Below are positions 8,719 through 17,149 of a DNA stretch of 64,000 bases, piece by piece. Within the stretch, counting starts at the first letter, position 1. The number at the start of each line of letters is the position of its first letter. Origin of the DNA: Streptantibioticus parmotrematis (lineage in GTDB: Bacteria > Actinomycetota > Actinomycetes > Streptomycetales > Streptomycetaceae); NCBI RefSeq assembly GCF_019890615.1, contig NZ_JAINVZ010000009.1, forward strand, positions 124,001 to 188,000, in the 5' to 3' direction. The notes below the pieces were generated by a model, which saw nothing but the letters and a program-made list of their open reading frames with translations, was not told the DNA's origin and ran no database searches. A program made the translations under genes and the position numbers.

Positions 8719-10107
8719 GTGCCGTACTTCGACGCCGCTTCGACCGCCCCCCTCCATCCTGTCGCGCGACAGGCGTTGCTGTCCGCGCTGGACGACGGAT
8801 GGGCCGACCCCGCCCGCCTGTACCGCGAGGGCCGCCGCGCCCGGGTGTTGCTCGACGCCGCGCGGGAGGCGGCCGCCGAGGCGGTCGGCTGCCGCCCGGA
8901 CGAACTGAGTTTCACCCCTTCGGGTACCCACGCCGTCCACTCGGCGGTGGCCGGTGCGCTGGCCGGGCGGCGCCGGACGGGTCGTCATCTCGTCACCTCG
9001 GCGGTCGAACACTCCTGCGTGCTGCACGCGGCCGAGACGCACCGGGCGGCCGGGGGCACGGTCACCGAGGTGGGCGTCGACCGGGCGGGGAGGGTGACGG
9101 CCGAGGCGTACCGGGCGGCCCTGCGGCCCGACACCGCGCTGGCGTGCCTCCAGTCGGCCAACCACGAAGTCGGCACCACCCAGCCGGTCGAGGAGGTGGC
9201 GGCCGACTGCGCGCGGGCGGGCGTGCCGCTGCTGGTGGACGCCGCGCAGTCACTGGGCTGGGGCGCGGTGGACGGCGGCTGGTCGCTGCTCGCCTCGAGC
9301 GCCCACAAATGGGGCGGACCGCCCGGAGTCGGACTGCTCGTGGTCAGGAAGGGTGTCCGGTTCGCGCCCCAGGGCCCGTCCGACGAGCGGGAACGCGGCC
9401 GTGCCCCGGGCTTCGAGAACCTCCCCGCGATCGTGGCGGCGGCGGCCTCGCTGCGCGCGGTGCGTGCCGAGGCGGCGGCGGAACGGGCCCGGCTGAGCGC
9501 GCTCGTGGACCGGATCAGGGAGCGGGTGCCGATGCTGCTGGACGACGTGGAGGTGGTCGGCGACCCGGTGCGCCGCCTGCCCCACCTGGTCACGTTCTCC
9601 TGCCTGTACGTGGACGGGGAGGCGCTGCTGGGCGAGTTGGACCGGTTGGGGTTCGCCGTGTCGTCCGGATCGTCCTGTACGTCCAGCACTCTGACGCCCA
9701 GCCACGTGCTGCGGGCGATGGGCGTGCTGTCGGAGGGGAACGTCCGCGTGTCGCTGCCGCGTGGCACGACCGAGGGGGACGTGGAGGAGTTCCTGCGGGT
9801 GCTGCCCGAGGTCGTCACCCGGGTGCGCGGCTCGCTGGACGTGCCGGCCGCGCCGGTGCGCGAGGAACCCACCCTCGATGAGGCCGGTCTCGTGGTGGAC
9901 GCGCTGGGCCGCCGCTGCCCGATCCCGGTCATCGAACTGGCCAAGGTCATCGGTGACGTGCCGGTCGGCGCGACGGTCACCGTGCTGTCGGACGACGAGG
10001 CGGCCCGGCTCGACATCCCCGCGTGGTGCGGGATGCGCGGGCAGGAGTACGTCGGCGAGCGGGAGGCCGCGCGCGGTGTGGCCTACGTGGTGCGGCGGCT
10101 GTCGTAG
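8719..10107 (+). CDS. Cysteine desulfurase fused to a TusA-type sulfur carrier
   Basis: This 462-residue protein joins a PLP-dependent cysteine desulfurase to a TusA/SirA-like domain. The desulfurase takes sulfur from cysteine as a persulfide. It has the PLP lysine in SSAHKWGG (Lys197) and the active-site cysteine loop SSGSSCTSS (Cys320). From about residue 390 there is a TusA fold with the CPIP motif (Cys400), a likely sulfur acceptor in cis. Such fusions are annotated in other Streptomyces; the final sulfur target is not clear from this locus. The GTG start fits the leaderless promoter. Confidence 0.9.
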   Translation: MPYFDAASTAPLHPVARQALLSALDDGWADPARLYREGRRARVLLDAAREAAAEAVGCRPDELSFTPSGTHAVHSAVAGALAGRRRTGRHLVTSAVEHSCVLHAAETHRAAGGTVTEVGVDRAGRVTAEAYRAALRPDTALACLQSANHEVGTTQPVEEVAADCARAGVPLLVDAAQSLGWGAVDGGWSLLASSAHKWGGPPGVGLLVVRKGVRFAPQGPSDERERGRAPGFENLPAIVAAAASLRAVRAEAAAERARLSALVDRIRERVPMLLDDVEVVGDPVRRLPHLVTFSCLYVDGEALLGELDRLGFAVSSGSSCTSSTLTPSHVLRAMGVLSEGNVRVSLPRGTTEGDVEEFLRVLPEVVTRVRGSLDVPAAPVREEPTLDEAGLVVDALGRRCPIPVIELAKVIGDVPVGATVTVLSDDEAARLDIPAWCGMRGQEYVGEREAARGVAYVVRRLS

Positions 10108-10114
10108 CGGTACC

Positions 10115-10160
10115 GGACACGGCCGCCCGGGGCGCCGCGCGGGCCCGGGCGGCCGTGTCC
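10115..10160. terminator. Bidirectional terminator, 17-bp stem
   Basis: A perfect 17-bp stem (10115-10131 with 10144-10160) and a 12-base loop lie between the convergent desulfurase and kinase genes, whose stops are at 10107 and 10175. Confidence 0.88.
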
Positions 10161-10174
10161 CGGCGCGAGGGGGG

Positions 10175-11149
10175 TTACGACAGGTGGACGCGGACCTCGC
10201 CGGCCGCGTCGTCGCCGTAGGTCTTGGCGAAGCGGTCCATGAAGTTGTTGCGGCGCAGCTGGTACTCCTGGGTGCCGACGGTCTCGATGACCAGCGTCGC
10301 CAGCATGCAGCCGACCTGCGCGGCCCGCTCGTGGCCGACGCCCCACGCCAGGCCGGACAGGAAGCCCGCCCGGAAGGCGTCGCCGACGCCGGTGGGGTCG
10401 GCCTTGCGCTCCTCCTCCGGGCAGCCGACCTCGATGGCCGGCTCGCCGACCCGCTCGATGCGCACGCCGCGCGAGCCGAGGGTGGTGACCCGGGTGCCGA
10501 CCTTGGCGAGGATCTCCTCGTCGGTCCAGCCGGTCTTGGACTCGATGAGGCCCTTCTCGTACTCGTTGGAGAACAGGTAGGCCGCGTCCTCCAGCAGTAT
10601 CCGGATGTTGTCGCCGTCCATCCGGGCGATCTGCTGGGAGAAGTCCGCCGCGAACGGGAGGGAGCGCGAGCGGCACTCCTCGGTGTGGCGCAGCATCGCC
10701 TCCGGGTCGTCGGCGCCGATCAGCACCAGGTCGAGCCCGCCGACCCGCTGGGCGACCGCCTGGAGTTCGATGAGCCGGGCCTCGCTCATCGCACCGGTGT
10801 AGAAGGAGCCGATCTGGTTGTGGTCGGCGTCCGTGGTGCACACGAAGCGGGCGGTGTGCAGGACCTCGGAGATGCGCACCGACGAGGTGTCGACGCCGTG
10901 CCGGTCGAGCCAGGCGCGGTACTCGTCGAAGTCGGCTCCGGCCGCGCCCACCAGCAGCGGCCGCACCCCCAGCTGGCCCATGCCGAAGCAGATGTTGGCG
11001 GCGACGCCGCCCCGGCGCACGTCGAGGTTGTCGACGAGGAAGGAGAGCGAGACGGTGTGCAACTGGTCGGCGACCAGCTGGTCGGCGAAACGACCGGGGA
11101 AGGTCATCAGGTGGTCGGTGGCGATGGAGCCGGTGACAGCGATACGCAC
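10175..11149 (-). CDS. PfkB-family carbohydrate kinase
   Basis: This ribokinase-like sugar or nucleoside kinase has 324 residues. The N-terminus has the family glycine motif (VRRGGVAANICFGMGQLG). The C-terminal signature is DPTGVGDAFRAGFLSGL, with the catalytic aspartate in GVGDAFRAG. The GTG start (VRIAVTGSIATDH) has GGAAG ten bases upstream. The substrate cannot be told; adenosine or a sugar are both possible. It is monocistronic between two terminators. Confidence 0.88.
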   Translation of the reverse strand: MRIAVTGSIATDHLMTFPGRFADQLVADQLHTVSLSFLVDNLDVRRGGVAANICFGMGQLGVRPLLVGAAGADFDEYRAWLDRHGVDTSSVRISEVLHTARFVCTTDADHNQIGSFYTGAMSEARLIELQAVAQRVGGLDLVLIGADDPEAMLRHTEECRSRSLPFAADFSQQIARMDGDNIRILLEDAAYLFSNEYEKGLIESKTGWTDEEILAKVGTRVTTLGSRGVRIERVGEPAIEVGCPEEERKADPTGVGDAFRAGFLSGLAWGVGHERAAQVGCMLATLVIETVGTQEYQLRRNNFMDRFAKTYGDDAAGEVRVHLS

Positions 11150-11193
11150 GAGGAGTCTGCTTCCTACGGGGTCGATGGCGGTTCGGTGGCGCT

Positions 11194-11230
11194 GGCTGGT
11201 CCGGTACCGGGTACCGCTACCGGACCAGCC
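11194..11230 (-). promoter_or_regulatory. 13-bp inverted repeat upstream of the PfkB-type kinase
   Basis: Two perfect 13-base arms (GGCTGGTCCGGTA and TACCGGACCAGCC) surround 11 bases, about 45 bases before the kinase start. It could be an operator or a leader hairpin. Confidence 0.45.
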
Positions 11231-11424
11231 CACGCTACCCGCCCGGCCGCGCGGCACGACACAGTGGAGCGCGCCATCCCGCCGCCGTCCGCCGCACGGC
11301 GGGGGCGGCCGGGGCGCGACACCGCGAAATTACCGGAACGTACAGGTATCACCCGGCGCGGCGGGTGCCTAGAGTCGGCAGTGTCAGGGTCCGCCGTACG
11401 GGCCCGCACGCCCGACCGGGAGCG

Positions 11425-11706
11425 ATGATGAACACCTCAGACCGAGGGTCCGAGCACCCGCAGTCCCGCCCGCCGTCCGCCGCCGAGCCGCCGGAGTTCC
11501 CCGACTTCCCCGGCTACCCCGGTCACGACGGCACGGGTTCCGGCTCGGCGGGGGACCTGCTGGGCGACTGCCGCCGGATCGCGCCGCGTTGGGCCACGCC
11601 GCGCGCGCACCCGCACGAGCCCGTGCCGCCCTCCCGCATCCACGGCACGACGGTGCCCGAGGCGTCCCGCCACGCGGTCGCCGGAATGCCCGACTACGGC
11701 GGCTGA
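11425..11706 (+). CDS. Small Pro-rich hypothetical protein
   Basis: This protein has 93 residues and no recognised domain. It is rich in Pro, Ser and charged residues and has no membrane segment or signal peptide, so it is probably disordered and cytoplasmic. A GGGAG motif precedes the ATG pair (MMNTSDRG), and TAGAGT about 50 bases upstream could be its -10. A strong terminator follows directly, which supports a real transcript. Confidence 0.6.
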   Translation: MMNTSDRGSEHPQSRPPSAAEPPEFPDFPGYPGHDGTGSGSAGDLLGDCRRIAPRWATPRAHPHEPVPPSRIHGTTVPEASRHAVAGMPDYGG

Positions 11707-11729
11707 TCCCGGCCGGATTCCCGCCCCTC

Positions 11730-11756
11730 CGCCCCCGGCGCACGACGCCGGGGGCG
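11730..11756 (+). terminator. Terminator after the small hypothetical gene
   Basis: A perfect 11-bp stem (CGCCCCCGGCG with CGCCGGGGGCG) and a 5-base loop lie 24 bases after the stop codon. Confidence 0.8.
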
Positions 11757-11874
11757 TTGCCGTTCCACGCCCCCGGCGCGCCGGTGCGGAACCGCAATGC
11801 GCCGCGTTCCGTCCAAACCGCGTCAGCATCGGTTCGGACATCGACCGGACGAACGCCGGGCAAGGGAGCGGATC

Positions 11875-13458
11875 GTGGACGGCGAACGCGAGCGGGCGGC
11901 TGAGGACATGGCGCGCGACGAGCGGGGCGGCGGAGTGCCGCCGCGCCGCCGGCGCCGGGCGGCTCTGACGGTGGCGCTGGTGACCGGGGTGGTCCTGGCG
12001 GGCGGTGGCGGCTACTGGGCGGCGGCCTCGTCGCACGGCCCGGCCCGCCCGGCCGCGGGACCCACGCCCCGCACCGGCCCCGCGTCCGCCACCGGCGCCG
12101 CGGGCTCCGACGGGCAGGGCGACGGCGCCCCGGCGGCGCAGGCCTACCGGCTCACCGGCCGCCTGCCCGCGGGTCCCGCCTCGGCGCACGTCTACCGGCC
12201 GGGCGGCGCGGTCTCCCGCGACCAGGTGACGCGGCTGGCGGCGGCGCTGGGCGTGCCGGGCACGGTGACGGCGGCGGACGGCCTGTGGAAGGCGGGCTCC
12301 AGCGGTGCGGGGCCGACCCTCCAGGTGGCGCAGGACTCCCCCGGCGGCTGGGCGTTCGCGCGGGCGGGCGCGGGCACCGGCTGCGCGGCGGCCCGGCGCA
12401 CCGTCTCCGGCGCCGGGGTCTGCTACGGCGCCTCGGGCACCGGCGGGACCTCCGCGCCGGGCGGTCCTGCGGTCGCGCAGGACGTGGCGCGGCGGGACGC
12501 GGCCCCGGTGCTGGCGGCGCTGGGGCTCGGCGGGGCGCGGGTGGACGCCTCCGGGACCTCGGCGGCCTCCGGCGGGCTGCGCACGGTGACGGCCGATCCG
12601 GTGGTCGGCGGGCTGCCCACGTACGGGTGGCGCACGACGCTGGTGATCGGTCCTGACGGCCGGGTGGTGAGCGGTTCGGGGCGGCTGGCGCCGTTGACGC
12701 GGGGGGCCGCGTACCCGGTGACGAGCGCGGCGGTCGCGCTGGACCAGTTGCGGCGCGCGGCGGCGGCGTCCGGGCCCGGGTTGTGCGGCCGGGAGCACCC
12801 GGGCGGCGGTACGGGCACGGCGCGCTCCGGGGCGGCGCCGGGGCCGGTCGACCCGGGTGGCCCCCTGCTGCACTCGTCCACGCCGCCCGCCCGGGGCACG
12901 GCGTCCACGGCGCCGGTCCGGGGCAGCGCGCCCTGTCTCGCCTCCACGCCGCCGCTGCTGGTGCGCGGCGCGGTCTTCGGCCTGTCGGCGCGGTTCGCCT
13001 CCGGGAGCCCCGGGGCCGAGGAGCTGGTGCCGTCGTGGCTGTTCCAGGTGGCCGCGTCCGGGTCGGCGCCGGTGAGCACGGTCGCGCAGTCCGCGCTGGC
13101 GCAGGGCGGGGGCACGCCGCCGCCGGCGCCGGGCCCGTCGGCCTCGTCCAGCCCGTCGCCGGGCCCCAGCGCCCCGGCGGCGTCCGGCACGGGGGCGCCG
13201 GTGACCTCGTACACCACGGACGGGCGGGCGCTGGTGCTGCGCTTCTGGGGCGGGCTGTGCGCGGACTACGCCGGGAAGGTGACCGGGCAGAGCGGCAGCG
13301 CGGTGCGCGTGGCGGTCACGGCGACGCCGAAGCAGCCGCACCGGGTCTGCCCGATGCTGGCCCGGTCGATGAGCGTACGGGTGACCCTCGCCAGGCCGCT
13401 GGGTTCCCGCGCCGTCTACGACTCCTCGGACGGCCGCGCGGTGGCCGCCGCCCGCTGA
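11875..13458 (+). CDS. Membrane-anchored extracytoplasmic protein of unknown function
   Basis: This 527-residue protein has a basic cytoplasmic N-terminus (PPRRRRRAALT), one membrane helix near residues 32-50 (VALVTGVVLAGGGGYWAAAS) and a large outer part. The outer part is Ala/Gly/Pro-rich with a low-complexity stretch near residues 410-440 (PPPAPGPSASSSPSPGPS) and cysteines that could form disulfides. I recognise no catalytic motif. GTG is taken as the start because AAGGGAG lies at the right distance; an earlier ATG would add 26 basic residues. It is convergent with erpA. Confidence 0.72.
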   Translation: MDGERERAAEDMARDERGGGVPPRRRRRAALTVALVTGVVLAGGGGYWAAASSHGPARPAAGPTPRTGPASATGAAGSDGQGDGAPAAQAYRLTGRLPAGPASAHVYRPGGAVSRDQVTRLAAALGVPGTVTAADGLWKAGSSGAGPTLQVAQDSPGGWAFARAGAGTGCAAARRTVSGAGVCYGASGTGGTSAPGGPAVAQDVARRDAAPVLAALGLGGARVDASGTSAASGGLRTVTADPVVGGLPTYGWRTTLVIGPDGRVVSGSGRLAPLTRGAAYPVTSAAVALDQLRRAAAASGPGLCGREHPGGGTGTARSGAAPGPVDPGGPLLHSSTPPARGTASTAPVRGSAPCLASTPPLLVRGAVFGLSARFASGSPGAEELVPSWLFQVAASGSAPVSTVAQSALAQGGGTPPPAPGPSASSSPSPGPSAPAASGTGAPVTSYTTDGRALVLRFWGGLCADYAGKVTGQSGSAVRVAVTATPKQPHRVCPMLARSMSVRVTLARPLGSRAVYDSSDGRAVAAAR

Positions 13459-13476
13459 CACGACCCGGCGGAAACG

Positions 13477-13520
13477 CCCGTGGCGGCGCGCCCCGGTGAT
13501 CCGGGACGCGCCGCCACGGG
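13477..13520. terminator. Bidirectional terminator, 20-bp stem
   Basis: A 20-bp stem with one mismatch (13477-13496 with 13501-13520) and a TGAT loop lie between the convergent stops at 13458 and 13559. Confidence 0.88.
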
Positions 13521-13558
13521 GCTGACGCGCTGGGGCCCGCCGTGGCGGGCCCTCGGGC

Positions 13559-13924
13559 TCAGTGGAAGGAGTCGCCGCAGGCGCAGGAGCCGGTGGCGTT
13601 CGGGTTGTCGATGGTGAAGCCCTGCTTCTCGATGGTGTCGACGAAGTCGATGGAGGCGCCGCCCAGGTAGGGGGCGCTCATCCGGTCGGTGACGACCTTG
13701 ACGCCGCCGAAGTCCTTGACGACGTCGCCGTCGAGCGAGCGCTCGTCGAAGAAGAGCTGGTAGCGCAGACCGGAGCAGCCACCGGGCTGCACGGCGACAC
13801 GCAGCGCGAGGTCGTCGCGGCCTTCCTGGTCGAGCAGCGACTTGACCTTGGACGCGGCGGCGTCGGACAGGATGATGCCGTCGCTCGCGGTCGTGTTCGC
13901 GTTGGTCTCGTCCTGAACCGTCAT
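13559..13924 (-). CDS. erpA: Iron-sulfur cluster insertion protein (A-type carrier)
   Basis: This HesB/IscA-family protein has 121 residues and passes Fe-S clusters to target enzymes. The three cluster cysteines are present in PGGCSGLRYQ and the C-terminal CAC of GSCACGDSFH. The ATG (MTVQDETN) has GGGAG upstream. It is divergent from nadA, whose product needs a [4Fe-4S] cluster, so the neighbourhood makes sense. A 7-bp dyad at 13982-14003 (CGCCGAC and GTCGGCG) lies about 60 bases upstream and might be a regulator site. Confidence 0.93.
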   Translation of the reverse strand: MTVQDETNANTTASDGIILSDAAASKVKSLLDQEGRDDLALRVAVQPGGCSGLRYQLFFDERSLDGDVVKDFGGVKVVTDRMSAPYLGGASIDFVDTIEKQGFTIDNPNATGSCACGDSFH

Positions 13925-14203
13925 CTGCTTCACTCCCGGTGGTTTCGCGCTTCGGGTCTGCGCTGGACTTCTGCCTTGTGCCGCCGACTGAAAACCGTCG
14001 GCGCCCCGGAGATATTCCCGGGCCGGGCGGCGGGCCTGGTCCGGCTTATCCGCTTCCGTCTGACGTTCATGCTCGCACACCCGGCGCGCTACGGTCACGC
14101 GCCCGCCGCCGGGCCGGGCCGGGTCACCGGGCGACGTGCCGCCCACCGGCGGCGGCCCGGCCCCCGGGGGCAGCGGGATGCGTCACATCGACACGATGGC
14201 CAT
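13925..14203. other. Divergent spacer between erpA and nadA
   Basis: This stretch contains no gene. Seen here are the erpA ribosome binding site, a 7-bp dyad (13982-14003) on the erpA side, and GC-rich sequence up to the nadA operator pair. Confidence 0.5.
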
Positions 14204-14250
14204 CGTCAATCTGACGCGAACGGGCTATCATGAATAACGTCAATTAGACG
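14204..14250 (+). promoter_or_regulatory. Paired 13-bp operators flanking the nadA promoter
   Basis: CGTCAATCTGACG (14204-14216) and CGTCAATTAGACG (14238-14250) are near-identical dyads 34 bases apart, about three helical turns. A TATCAT hexamer (14226-14231) lies between them, so site 1 covers the -35 region and site 2 the likely start point. This layout fits a repressor that senses NAD status, such as an NrtR- or NadQ-type factor. The regulator name is inference. Confidence 0.6.
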
Positions 14251-14284
14251 AGAAGTGTGTGCAGAGAGAAAGGGCGCAACGCCC

Positions 14285-15457
14285 GTGACCACCACAGAAC
14301 CGCTGGACGTACAGCCCACGCCGCTCGCTCTGCTGCTCCTCGGTCGCGAGGCCGACCCGCGCAGCGAGCGGGGGGTGGAGTGCCCCGGCGACCTGCCCGC
14401 GCCCTCCGACCCCGACCTGGTGGAACGGGCCCGCAAGGCCAAGGCGCGGCTCGGCGACCGGGTCTTCGTCCTCGGTCACCACTACCAGCGCGACGAGGTC
14501 ATCGAGTTCGCCGACGTGACCGGTGACTCCTTCAAGCTGGCCCGGGACGCGGCGGCCCGGCCGCAGGCGGAGTACATCGTCTTCTGCGGTGTGCACTTCA
14601 TGGCGGAGAGCGCCGACATCCTCACCGGCGACGACCAGCAGGTGATCCTGCCGGACCTGGCCGCGGGCTGCTCGATGGCCGACATGGCCACCGCCGAGCA
14701 GGTCGCCGAGTGCTGGGACGTGCTGACCGACGCGGGGATCGCGGACGTGACGGTGCCCGTCTCGTACATGAACTCCTCCGCCGACATCAAGGCGTTCACC
14801 GGGCGCCACGGCGGCACCATCTGCACCTCCAGCAACGCCAAGCGCGCCCTGGAGTGGGCCTTCGAGCAGGGGACGAAGGTGCTGTTCCTGCCGGATCAGC
14901 ACCTCGGGCGCAACACCGCGGTGCGCGACATGGGCTTCTCGCTCGACGACTGCGTGGTCTACAACCCGCACAAGCCGGGCGGCGGCGTGACACCCGAGCA
15001 GCTGCGGGCGGCGCGGATGATCCTGTGGCGCGGCCACTGCTCGGTGCACGGCCGCTTCTCGCTGGAGTCGGTGGAGGACGTGCGCGCCCGCATACCCGGC
15101 GTCAACGTGCTGGTGCACCCCGAGTGCAAGCACGAGGTGGTCGCCGCCGCCGACCAGGTCGGGTCGACGGAGTACATCATCAAGGCGCTGGACGCCGCGC
15201 CCGCCGGTTCCGCCTGGGCGATCGGCACCGAGCTGAACCTGGTGCGCCGCCTGGCCAAGGCCCACCCCGACAAGCAGATCGTCTTCCTCGACAAGACCGT
15301 CTGCTTCTGCTCGACCATGAACCGCATCGACCTGCCGCACCTGGTCTGGGCGCTGGAGTCGCTCGCCGACGGCACGGTGGTCAACCGCATCGAGGTCGAC
15401 AAGGAGACCGAGCACTACGCGAAGCTGGCGCTGGAACGCATGCTGGCGCTCCCGTAG
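14285..15457 (+). CDS. nadA: Quinolinate synthase A
   Basis: This enzyme condenses iminoaspartate and dihydroxyacetone phosphate to quinolinate, the pyridine ring precursor of NAD, using a [4Fe-4S] cluster. It has 390 residues and belongs to the longer NadA type. Likely cluster cysteines are Cys101 (FCGVHFMAES), Cys180 (TICTSSNAKR) and Cys281 (HPECKHEV); Cys340 and Cys342 (CFCSTMNR) are near the end. The GTG start (VTTTEPLD) has AAAGGG ten bases upstream. The nadB and nadC genes are not in the window. Confidence 0.95.
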   Translation: MTTTEPLDVQPTPLALLLLGREADPRSERGVECPGDLPAPSDPDLVERARKAKARLGDRVFVLGHHYQRDEVIEFADVTGDSFKLARDAAARPQAEYIVFCGVHFMAESADILTGDDQQVILPDLAAGCSMADMATAEQVAECWDVLTDAGIADVTVPVSYMNSSADIKAFTGRHGGTICTSSNAKRALEWAFEQGTKVLFLPDQHLGRNTAVRDMGFSLDDCVVYNPHKPGGGVTPEQLRAARMILWRGHCSVHGRFSLESVEDVRARIPGVNVLVHPECKHEVVAAADQVGSTEYIIKALDAAPAGSAWAIGTELNLVRRLAKAHPDKQIVFLDKTVCFCSTMNRIDLPHLVWALESLADGTVVNRIEVDKETEHYAKLALERMLALP

Positions 15458-15493
15458 CCCAACACCCTCGGGCCTGCTGCCCGTCGGCCTCCG

Positions 15494-15524
15494 CGACGCC
15501 CCCGGCATGGTGCCGGGGGCGTCG
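15494..15524 (+). terminator. nadA terminator
   Basis: A perfect 14-bp stem (CGACGCCCCCGGCA with TGCCGGGGGCGTCG) with a TGG loop lies 37 bases after nadA and ends just before the next gene. Confidence 0.85.
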
Positions 15525-15544
15525 TGCGCGGCAGGATGTGCGGC

Positions 15545-16423
15545 ATGCTGCTGCGCCCGCTCCGCGACACCCTCGACGACGCGAAGGCCGTGACGCAGGT
15601 CGCCGACGAGGCGTTCGCCGCGTCGCGCGCCGACCGCGGCCGACCGCCGCGTACCGTCTCCGAGCGGGAGCGGGCGATGGGCCGGGCGCTGTTCCGGCAC
15701 CTGGCCCGCACGGACGGCGGCGGGTGCTGGACCGCCTGGGACGACGAGGGGACGCCGGTCGGCGCGGTGCTGTCCACCCGGCGCGAGGGCACCTGGGCGC
15801 TGTCCCTGATCGCGGTCGTGCCCCGGCTCCAACGGCAGGGCGTGGCACGGGAGTTGCTGGCCGCGGCGATGACGTACGGGCGGTCCTGCCTGCGCGGCAT
15901 GATCTGCGCCCCGTCGGATCCGCGTCCCGCGGCGATGTACCGCGCGGCGGGCTTCACGCTGCACCCGACGATGCGGCTGTCGGGCCCGGTCGACCGCGAC
16001 CGGCTGCCCGCCCCGGACGGCCCGGTGCACGAGGGGACGGTCAAGCACCGCGATCTGATGGACTCGGTCGACCGGCGGCTGCGCGGCGGCGCGCACGGAC
16101 CGGACCACGACGAACTGCTGCGCCACCACGGCCTGTTGGTCGTCGACGACCTGGCCGGCAGCGGCTACGTCTACCTGCACGAGTCCGGCACCGTCGAGTT
16201 GCTGGCCGCGACCTCGCGGCGGCTGGCGAGCAGGCTGCTGACGGCGGCGCTGCTGGCCGTGCCGCGCGGGACCGACGCGCGGGTCGGCTTCCTGACGGCG
16301 GATCAGCAGTGGGCGGTGGACGTCGGGCTGGCCGCGGGACTGACACCGGCCAACTCCGGCTATCTGTGCCTGCGCGGCATGCGCCCGCCGGCCCCGTACG
16401 TCCCGTCCGGCACTTTCCTGTGA
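15545..16423 (+). CDS. GNAT-family N-acetyltransferase
   Basis: This 292-residue protein has an N-terminal GNAT domain. The acetyl-CoA loop is LQRQGVAREL near residue 100, and the strand ending MYRAAGFTLHP is typical. The C-terminal third (ELLRHHGLLVVDDLAGSGYVYLHESG and on) looks like a second, degenerate GNAT half. The substrate is unknown. AGGA nine bases before this ATG favours it over the two starts just upstream. It converges with the response regulator gene. Confidence 0.82.
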   Translation: MLLRPLRDTLDDAKAVTQVADEAFAASRADRGRPPRTVSERERAMGRALFRHLARTDGGGCWTAWDDEGTPVGAVLSTRREGTWALSLIAVVPRLQRQGVARELLAAAMTYGRSCLRGMICAPSDPRPAAMYRAAGFTLHPTMRLSGPVDRDRLPAPDGPVHEGTVKHRDLMDSVDRRLRGGAHGPDHDELLRHHGLLVVDDLAGSGYVYLHESGTVELLAATSRRLASRLLTAALLAVPRGTDARVGFLTADQQWAVDVGLAAGLTPANSGYLCLRGMRPPAPYVPSGTFL

Positions 16424-16444
16424 GCCGGGTCCCTCCGGGAGTCC

Positions 16445-17149
16445 TCAGCCCGGCCGGACCAGCCCCGTCTCGTAGGCGATGACCACCAGTTGGGCGCGGT
16501 CGCGGGCGTGCAGCTTGGCCATGGCGCGGTTGACGTGGGTCTTGACGGTGAGCGGGCTGACGCCGAGGCGGTCGGCGATCTCCTCGTTGGACAGCCCCGC
16601 CGCCACCTCGCCCAGCACCTCCCGCTCGCGCGAGGTCAGCACGTCGAGCCGGGCCGCGGCCAGCGGATCGGGGCCCGCGCCGGTGCCGAGGAACCGGGTG
16701 ATCAGGGACTTGGTGGCGGCCGGTGACAGCAGCGCCTCACCGGCGGCCACCGTGCGGATCGCGTCCAGCAGCGCGCCCGGCTCGGCGCCCTTGCCGAGGA
16801 ACCCGGCGGCCCCGGCGCGCAGCGCCTCGATGACGTACTCGTCCGCCTCGAAGGTGGTCAGGATCAGCACGTGGGTGCCGGACAGGTCCGGGTCGGCGGT
16901 GATCTCGCGGGTCGCGGCGAGGCCGTCGGTGCCCGGCATGCGGATGTCCATCAGCACCACGTCGGCCCGCTCCCGCCGGGCCACCGCGACCGCCTCGGCA
17001 CCGTCGGACGCCTCGCCCACCACCGCCATGTCCGGCTCGGACTCCACCAGCACCCGGAACGCGCTGCGCAGCAGGGCCTGGTCGTCGGCGAGCACCACCC
17101 GGACCGGATAGCCCCCGGTGTCCCGCTCCCCCGTGCCGTCCCCGTTCAC
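16445..17149 (-). CDS. NarL/LuxR-family response regulator
   Basis: This 234-residue regulator has a receiver domain (VVLADDQALLRSAFR, phospho-acceptor in VVLMDIRMPGTDG) and a C-terminal LuxR helix-turn-helix (LTSREREVLGEVAAGLSNEEIADRLGVSPLTVKTHVNR). The GTG start overlaps the kinase stop as GTGA, so the pair is co-translated and the kinase is its partner. The target genes are not known. The neighbouring psp genes are candidates only by position. Confidence 0.93.
   Translation of the reverse strand: MNGDGTGERDTGGYPVRVVLADDQALLRSAFRVLVESEPDMAVVGEASDGAEAVAVARRERADVVLMDIRMPGTDGLAATREITADPDLSGTHVLILTTFEADEYVIEALRAGAAGFLGKGAEPGALLDAIRTVAAGEALLSPAATKSLITRFLGTGAGPDPLAAARLDVLTSREREVLGEVAAGLSNEEIADRLGVSPLTVKTHVNRAMAKLHARDRAQLVVIAYETGLVRPG

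Noticed and set aside
11437-13461. Long minus-strand reading opposite the membrane-anchored protein
   Set aside because: Arg/Gly/Pro-rich antisense shadow; the plus strand has a ribosome site and a membrane helix.
13982-14003. CGCCGAC/GTCGGCG dyad as an iron-sulfur (IscR/SufR) site for erpA
   Set aside because: The dyad is real but short, and it does not match a known site; kept only as a note under erpA.
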